Source: Streptomyces violascens (GTDB taxonomy: Bacteria; Actinomycetota; Actinomycetes; Streptomycetales; Streptomycetaceae). Taken from it: DNA of 64,000 nt. The stretch spans positions 186,001-250,000 of the forward strand of contig NZ_BMUA01000008.1 in assembly GCF_014649955.1 (NCBI RefSeq). Reading direction: 5' to 3'. The stretch's first letter is position 1, and each line of letters opens with the position of its first letter. This document shows positions 58,854 through 64,000 of the stretch, piece after piece. The position numbers were made by a program, and so were the translations under genes. The notes under the pieces were generated by a model. The model was given only the letters and a program-made list of their open reading frames with translations. It was not told the DNA's origin and did not search any database.

Positions 58854-59504
58854 TCAGAACTCCCAGGGACTCTCGGCCGGTTCCACCGTGCGGTTCTCGA
58901 CGGCTACCTCGGCGGGCGCGCACCCCCGCACCGCATCGAGCAGTCCGGCCGCGTCGAAGTCGAAGATCTGCTCCTCGAAGCACAGCCCGTGCGCGCCCTT
59001 CGCGCGGCCGAGGACGGGCGCCAGGCGCCGGTACATGGAGCGCGGTCGGCTGATGTAGGGCAGCGCGGGTGAGCGCAGGTCGACGACGAGGAAGCGGCGC
59101 ACCTTGTGGCCGGTCCGTACGGCGACCGCGGTCACGGCGGTGACGTCGTCCCAGTCGATGCGGCCGGCCAGCCAGGTCGGCAGCCGCACGGTGAGCGCGT
59201 CGGCGTCCACATCGAGCCGCAGCGGGCGCAGCAGATAGCCCGCGAAGGTGGCCGCGGCGACCAGGACGGCCACGCCCGACACGGCCATCACTGGGCCCGC
59301 GAAGCCGCTGTTCGGCCCGTCGAAGACGGAGGCGGCGGCGATGCACCAGATCACGGCCACCGCGATCGCGGCGAGCGGGACCCAGATCAGGGTGCGCCGC
59401 AGCCGCAGGACGATCGGGGCGGCCCCGGGCTGCGTTGGGCTGGCTGAATTCTCCACACGCAGAGCTTGGTCCGTCGGCGGCCCGGACGCCAGAGTGTTAC
59501 CCAT
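58854..59504 (-). CDS. PH-like membrane protein
   Basis: The 216-aa product starts at ATG 59504. Two N-terminal spans (TLIWVPLAAIAVAVIWCIAAA; VMAVSGVAVLVAAATFAGYLL) are followed by LRLDVDADALTVRLPTWLAGRIDWDDVTAVTAV, as in bacterial PH-domain membrane proteins. Function unknown. Confidence 0.6.
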   Translation of the reverse strand: MGNTLASGPPTDQALRVENSASPTQPGAAPIVLRLRRTLIWVPLAAIAVAVIWCIAAASVFDGPNSGFAGPVMAVSGVAVLVAAATFAGYLLRPLRLDVDADALTVRLPTWLAGRIDWDDVTAVTAVAVRTGHKVRRFLVVDLRSPALPYISRPRSMYRRLAPVLGRAKGAHGLCFEEQIFDFDAAGLLDAVRGCAPAEVAVENRTVEPAESPWEF

Positions 59505-59582
59505 GGGTTTACTGAATTGAAGTCAACAGCCCGGGATCATGCTGATGCCTGTCCAGGGCCCCCTTCGCGGCCCGGCGCCCTG

Positions 59583-60083
59583 TCAGACCGGGCAGGCGAG
59601 GGGGCTCAGGGAGCTGTGGTCGTCGGTGCCCGTGATCGTCACCTTCAGGTCCCCGCCCGGCGCAACCGACTGCGCCACGGTGCAGGCGATCTGTTGCTGG
59701 GCGAGCGGCGTGAGCCCCGCGACGTCCTGGTCGAGCGCGACCGTGATCATGCCCTGCGCCAGGCTCAGCTTCGACGCGCCCCGGCCCGGTGGCAGTTCCG
59801 TACGGATCCCGGCGGCCGCCTCTGCCTTCGTGGGACCCGCGAAGAGGAGCGGGAGCTGCGGCCCGGAGCGGGCGGGCCGCAGCACGGGCATCAGCCCGTC
59901 CGGTCCCGCGAAGTAGAGGACCGTTCCATTCGCGTCGGCGTCGGGCGGCACGGCCGACGCGCTCGCGGGTCCGCCCACCGCGATGACGTCGGTGGACTGG
60001 ATGCCGCAGCCCACCGCGAGGAGTCCGGCCGGGAGCAGGGCGAGCGCGGCCAGTGCCCGGGGCCCGGTGGTCCTGGGCCTCAT
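59583..60083 (-). CDS. GerMN-like lipoprotein coupled to a two-component system
   Basis: The 166-aa product starts at ATG 60083, overlapping the kinase stop by 4 nt. A lipobox (GLLAVGC) places Cys near residue 26. GTVLYFAGPDGLMPVLRPARSG and LSLAQGMITVALDQDVAGL resemble GerMN-like domains. Lipoproteins coupled to sensor kinases occur in Streptomyces Cse-type systems; the relation here is by analogy. Confidence 0.65.
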   Translation of the reverse strand: MRPRTTGPRALAALALLPAGLLAVGCGIQSTDVIAVGGPASASAVPPDADANGTVLYFAGPDGLMPVLRPARSGPQLPLLFAGPTKAEAAAGIRTELPPGRGASKLSLAQGMITVALDQDVAGLTPLAQQQIACTVAQSVAPGGDLKVTITGTDDHSSLSPLACPV

Positions 60084-61546
60084 CGCGCCGCCTGCGCGGG
60101 TGCGGCCGCGAGCAGGCCGGTGGGCAGCTCGACCCTGAAGACCGCGCCGCCGTCCAGGCCGTTCGCGGCGCTCACCGTGCCGCCGTGCAGCCGTACGTTC
60201 TCCATCGTGATCGCGAGGCCGAGGCCGCTGCCCGCCGAGCGGGTGCGGGCCGCGTCCGCCTTGAAGAAGCGGTCGAAGATGTGCGGAAGCACGGCCGCGT
60301 CGATGCCGGGCCCGCTGTCGGCGACCTCCACCACCAGCGGCCCGCCGCCGGAACTCGGACACAGCCGTACGGTCACCGGCTCCGAGCCGTGCCGCAGGGC
60401 GTTGCCGACGAGGTTGGCCACCACGATGTCGAAGCGCCGCGGATCGATCATCGCCCGTACGCCGTCCGGGAGTCGAGTGACAACCCGGTCCTCCCAGTGG
60501 CGCCCCTGGAGGGTCTTGCGGATGGTCTCGGCGACATCGACCTCGTCGGCGTTGAGCTCGGCGGCCTTGGCGTCGAAGCGGGAGATCTCCATCAGGTCCT
60601 CGACGAGGGTGGCCAGCTTGCCCGTCTCGGCCGAGATGAGGCGCACCGCGCGCGCCGTGTCCGGGTCGAGCCCGTCGGCGTCCTCGTCGAGCACCTCGGT
60701 CACGGCGAGCATGCCGGCCAGCGGGGTGCGCAGTTCGTGCGAGACGTCGGAGGCGAACCGCCGGGCCCGCGCCTCGGCCTTCTGGAGCTCCTCGACCGAG
60801 CGCTCCAGTTCCTCCGCCGACTCGTTGAACGTCCAGGCCAGATCGGCGAGTTCGTCCGATCCCTTGACCTCGATACGGGTGTCGAGCCGGCCCTTGCCCA
60901 TGCTGCTCGCGGCCCGCCGCAGATCGCGCACCGGCCGCAGCACGCTGCGCGCGGCGAGGAGGGCGGGCACCACGGCGACCGCGAGGGCGGGCAGCGCCCC
61001 GTTCTTGGCCGCCGAGACCATGGCCTGGATGGTGACGCCCTCCGGCCTGAGGTCCATCACGGCATACAGGTAGACCCCGCTGCGCTGCTGGTGGCCGTAC
61101 TGGTCGAACATCACCGGCATGCCGATGGTCAGGTACGGGGTGCCGTCCTGGACCACCCGCTGGAACGAGGCGTGCGTGTTGGCGTGGGTCTGGCTGCGCA
61201 GGTCGTCGGTGATCACGGTCGAGGTGGGCCGCATGGTCGAGGAGGCCCGCAGGCTGCCGTACTCGGCGAACACGATCCAGGGGCGCGGCTTGCCCGCCCT
61301 GGCCAGCGCCTGGCTGACGTCCTTCAGCGCCGCGGTGGAGGGGGGCAGCCCGAAGTGCTGGTTGGCTATCTGCTCGCGGAACTGCTCGACGGCCTGGTCC
61401 TGGGTCTGCTGGAGGATGGCCGAGCGGGCCGACTGGTAGGTGAGGGCCGCGGTGGTGACCGCGCTGACGGCGGCCACCAGGAGGAACGCGGCGATCAGCC
61501 GGGTGCGCAGGCCGAGGCGCAGGGCCCGGCGGACGGGGAGTCTCAC
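60080..61546 (-). CDS. Sensor histidine kinase
   Basis: The 488-aa product is taken from GTG 61546, which overlaps the regulator stop (GTGA); the longer upstream frame overlaps the regulator. Spans at LIAAFLLVAAVSAVTTAALTY and ALAVAVVPALLAARS flank a sensor loop. HAMP follows, then the H-box FASDVSHELRTPL, N-box VANLVGNALRHG and ATP-lid motifs DSGPGID and GSGLGLAI. It phosphorylates the adjacent regulator. Confidence 0.85.
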   Translation of the reverse strand: MRLPVRRALRLGLRTRLIAAFLLVAAVSAVTTAALTYQSARSAILQQTQDQAVEQFREQIANQHFGLPPSTAALKDVSQALARAGKPRPWIVFAEYGSLRASSTMRPTSTVITDDLRSQTHANTHASFQRVVQDGTPYLTIGMPVMFDQYGHQQRSGVYLYAVMDLRPEGVTIQAMVSAAKNGALPALAVAVVPALLAARSVLRPVRDLRRAASSMGKGRLDTRIEVKGSDELADLAWTFNESAEELERSVEELQKAEARARRFASDVSHELRTPLAGMLAVTEVLDEDADGLDPDTARAVRLISAETGKLATLVEDLMEISRFDAKAAELNADEVDVAETIRKTLQGRHWEDRVVTRLPDGVRAMIDPRRFDIVVANLVGNALRHGSEPVTVRLCPSSGGGPLVVEVADSGPGIDAAVLPHIFDRFFKADAARTRSAGSGLGLAITMENVRLHGGTVSAANGLDGGAVFRVELPTGLLAAAPAQAAR

Positions 61547-62235
61547 AGGGGCCCGAAGCGGTAGCCGAAGCCGCGCACGGTCTGGATGTAGCGGGGGCCG
61601 GCGTCGGGGCCCGAGGTGTCGCCGAGCTTCTGCCGCAGCCGCCGTACGCAGGCGTCGACCAGCCGGGCGTCGCCGTGGTAGCTGTGCTCCCACACCGATT
61701 CGAGGAGCTGCTGGCGGCTGAAGACCTGCTCGGGCGAGGCCGCGAGGTGCAGCAGGAGCTTGAGCTCGGAGGGGGCGAGCGGGAGGCGCTCGCCGTTCTT
61801 GGCGGCGGTCAGGCCCGCCCGGTCGAGGGCGAGCTCGCCGTGGAACTCGGGTCCTGGGCGGGCGGCGGCGGGGTCGGCGAGGCGGCGCAGTACGGCCCGG
61901 ATGCGGGCCTCGATGACCTCGGTGCGGGCGGGCTTGACTATGTAGTCGTCGGCGCCCGCTTCGAGCCCGACCACCACGTCGAAGTCGTCGCCGCGCGCGG
62001 TGAGCATGATGATCGGAAGCTGGCTGGTCTCGCGTATCCGGCGGCAGACCTGGACGCCGTTCATGCCGGGCAGCATCAGGTCGAGCAGCACCAGGTCGGG
62101 CAGGAAGGTCTTGAGCGAGCCGAGTCCGGCCTCGCCGGTCCCGGCCGCCAGCACCTCGTGGCCGCGCCTGCGCAGCCCGAGCTCGACCCCTTCGCGGACG
62201 GAGGGGTCGTCTTCTATGAGAAGCACGCGTGGCAT
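61543..62235 (-). CDS. OmpR-family response regulator
   Basis: The 230-aa product starts at ATG 62235. The receiver domain has Asp52 in LLDLMLPG and Lys in VKPA. The winged helix includes LAPSELKLLLHLAASPEQVFSRQQLLESVW and RYIQTVRGFGYRFG. It is first in the regulator-kinase-lipoprotein operon. Confidence 0.88.
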   Translation of the reverse strand: MPRVLLIEDDPSVREGVELGLRRRGHEVLAAGTGEAGLGSLKTFLPDLVLLDLMLPGMNGVQVCRRIRETSQLPIIMLTARGDDFDVVVGLEAGADDYIVKPARTEVIEARIRAVLRRLADPAAARPGPEFHGELALDRAGLTAAKNGERLPLAPSELKLLLHLAASPEQVFSRQQLLESVWEHSYHGDARLVDACVRRLRQKLGDTSGPDAGPRYIQTVRGFGYRFGPL

Positions 62236-62269
62236 GGAGGTCAGTATCCCAACCGTCTCTTTTGTCCCG

Positions 62270-63916
62270 TCACCGGGTTCGGTGGCGGCCGCCGCGGACC
62301 TTGGCGATCACGGCGTTGATGTCGGTGAGGCCGAGCGGCCGGGCGAGCAGCGCGAGCGCGACCACGAGCGTCACGGCTCCGGCGCCGGCCGCGGCGACGC
62401 TGCCGAGCGGGTCGGCCGCGCGGGCCGCCGCGTAGCCGAGCGCGGCCGCGGGCACGCACCCCAGGAGCAGCCGCAGATGGGCGAGCAGCGCCGGGGAGCG
62501 GAGCAGCGGGCCGCCGCCGACCTTGCGGTTCAGGGTGTAGGCGGTGACCGCGAGCCCCGCGAAGAGAGCCACCGTGTAGGCCCCGGCGATCCCGGTCACC
62601 GCCCAGCGCGCGGGCAGCACAAGGTAAGCGACGACGGTGAGGCCCGCGTTCACCCCGGCGATGACGAGGTTGAGCAGGAACGGGGTGCGGGTGTCGCCGA
62701 GCGCGTAGAAGCCGCGGGACAGGACGTACTGGCCCGACAGCGCGATCAGACCCGGCGCGAACGCCATGAGCATGCCCGCCATCACCGTGATGTCGCCGGC
62801 GCCCGTCCTGCCGTACTCGTAGACCGAGCCGAGGATCCAGGGCGCGAGCGCGAACAGCGCGCAGGCCGCGGGGACGATCACCGCGGCACATGTCCGCAGC
62901 CCGTACGAGAGGTCCGCGCGCACCGCCGCGAGGTCGCCGTCCGCCGAGGCCCGGCTCATCCGCGGCATCAGCGCGGTGACCAGGGACACGGTGACGATGC
63001 CGTGCGGAACCATCCAGAGCACGTACGCATTGGTGTACGCGGTGTATCCCGCTCCCCCGCCGACGCCCTCCGCCACGGCTTCGGCTCCCGCGGTGGTGGC
63101 GAGCCGGGTCACCACCCAGTACGCGAGCTGGTTGGAGACGACGAGCAGCACCGCCCAGCCCGCCGACCTCAGCGGCCGGCCGAGCCCGCTGCCGCGCCAG
63201 TCGAACCGGGGCCGCCAGCGGAACCCGGCCGAGCGCAGCGAGGGGATCAGGGCGATGGCCTGGACGGCGATGCCGGCCGTGGTGCCCCAGCCGAGCAGCC
63301 GGGCGTCCCCCGCGCTCAGCGTGCCCCCGCCGGTGGCGGCCAGGGCGAGGTAGAGCCCGAACACCCCTATGACGACGAGGTTGTTGAGCACCGGCGTCCA
63401 CATCATGGCGCCGAACCGGCCGCGTGCGTTGAGGACCTGGCCGAACAGGGTGAACAGGCCGTAGAAGAGGATCTGCGGCAGGCAGTAGCGGGCAAGGGCG
63501 GTCGTGAGGTCGGCCTGGGCGCCGGTGTAGTCGGTGTAGGCACCGACGATCAAGGGCGCGGCGAACACCGCGAGCGCGGTGACGACGACCAGCGCGGTGG
63601 TGCAGGCGGTCATCAGCCGGTCGGTGTAGGCCGCGCCCCCGTCGGCGTGCTCCTTGGCGGCGCGCACCAGCTCGGGCACGAAGACCGCGTTGAGGGTGCC
63701 GCCGATGAGGAGCATGTAGAGGATGTTGGGCACGTTGTTGGCGACCGCGTAGCCGTCGCCGAGCAGTCCGACGCCGAGCGCGGCCGCGATCACCGCGGAG
63801 CGTACGAAGCCGGTCGCGCGCGAGACGATCGAGCCCGCCGCCATCAGCGCGCTGCTGCGCAGCAGGCCGGAGCTCTTGCCGCTCTTGTCCACGGTCTGCG
63901 GGGCGGTCGTGGTCAT
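62270..63916 (-). CDS. murJ: Lipid II flippase MurJ
   Basis: The 548-aa product starts at ATG 63916, overlapping an upstream stop (ATGA). It starts SSGLLRSSALMAAGSIVSRATGFVRSAVIAAALG and includes NVPNILYMLLIGGTLNAVFVPELV, the MurJ/MVF hallmark segments. About 14 hydrophobic spans are present. It moves lipid II across the membrane for cell-wall growth. Its stop is 34 bp from the response regulator start. Confidence 0.88.
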   Translation of the reverse strand: MTTTAPQTVDKSGKSSGLLRSSALMAAGSIVSRATGFVRSAVIAAALGVGLLGDGYAVANNVPNILYMLLIGGTLNAVFVPELVRAAKEHADGGAAYTDRLMTACTTALVVVTALAVFAAPLIVGAYTDYTGAQADLTTALARYCLPQILFYGLFTLFGQVLNARGRFGAMMWTPVLNNLVVIGVFGLYLALAATGGGTLSAGDARLLGWGTTAGIAVQAIALIPSLRSAGFRWRPRFDWRGSGLGRPLRSAGWAVLLVVSNQLAYWVVTRLATTAGAEAVAEGVGGGAGYTAYTNAYVLWMVPHGIVTVSLVTALMPRMSRASADGDLAAVRADLSYGLRTCAAVIVPAACALFALAPWILGSVYEYGRTGAGDITVMAGMLMAFAPGLIALSGQYVLSRGFYALGDTRTPFLLNLVIAGVNAGLTVVAYLVLPARWAVTGIAGAYTVALFAGLAVTAYTLNRKVGGGPLLRSPALLAHLRLLLGCVPAAALGYAAARAADPLGSVAAAGAGAVTLVVALALLARPLGLTDINAVIAKVRGGRHRTR

Positions 63917-64000
63917 CGGCGGGCCAGGTACGCCTGGAAGGCGCGGTACAGCGCGTTGTTGGTGGTCCCGCCCATGGATGTCTCCCACTCCCCCAGCGTC
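63913..64000 (-). CDS. C-terminal end of an upstream gene (partial)
   Basis: The minus-strand frame reads TLGEWETSMGGTTNNALYR and ends FQAYLARR at TGA 63913-63915, overlapping the MurJ start. The rest of the gene is outside the window. I do not recognise the family from this tail. Confidence 0.5.
   Translation of the reverse strand, partial: TLGEWETSMGGTTNNALYRAFQAYLARR

Overview
The window looks like part of a Streptomyces-type chromosome. It has very high G+C codon use, many GTG starts, ATGA/GTGA/TGATG gene overlaps, and secreted actinobacterial enzymes such as a GH75 chitosanase. Positions 1 to about 42,200 are an integrated siphovirus prophage whose left end lies outside the window. Positions 42,174 to 64,000 are ordinary chromosome.

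Prophage left arm (1-14,350). It opens inside a replication gene (DnaB-N-like segment plus RepA-type ATPase) whose 3' part carries a dense GTTCCCC/GGGGAAC repeat array. A run of tiny overlapping genes follows (MazG-like, zinc-finger, SLOG/DUF2493). Next is a cargo block: a secreted protein, a VanZ-like membrane protein, a DUF3761 protein, a membrane protein, and a GIY-YIG protein overlapping an HTH protein. Then comes a DUF2637/Spd-like membrane-protein block and a ribbon-helix-helix gene with three operator palindromes. Several small genes here carry single-base lesions: an in-frame amber codon and apparent 1-nt frameshifts at or near homopolymers.

Prophage late region (14,381-34,884), all on the + strand: small and large terminase, portal, ClpP-type protease, HK97-type capsid, head-tail connectors, two related tail-tube-like proteins, tail chaperone with a -1 slippery site, tape measure, minor tail proteins, a CHAP-like endolysin, a holin candidate and a collagen-like membrane protein. 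The right arm (34,877-42,157) holds small accessory genes, an HTH-DUF5753/DUF6879 regulatory pair, an Xre regulator with an operator-like site, and a large serine integrase directly beside the attachment junction.

The prophage sits inside an NCS1-type permease gene. Only the first about 278 codons remain in the window, and the 3' part should lie beyond the left end. The permease is the last gene of a cluster (nitrilase-type amidohydrolase, aminotransferase, dihydropyrimidinase, F420-type LLM oxidoreductase, NCS1 permease) fitting reductive pyrimidine or hydantoin breakdown and uptake, so lysogeny probably disables the transporter.

The rest of the chromosome encodes a HAD phosphatase, an alginate-lyase-like lipoprotein, an Xre regulator with a possible Nudix remnant, an HxlR regulator divergent from a thiolase, a probably leaderless methionine aminopeptidase, a GH75 chitosanase, gamma-glutamyltransferase, a P450, an alpha/beta hydrolase, a two-component system with a coupled lipoprotein, and MurJ. 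Identifications rest on motifs and family memory read from the sequence; no database search was run.
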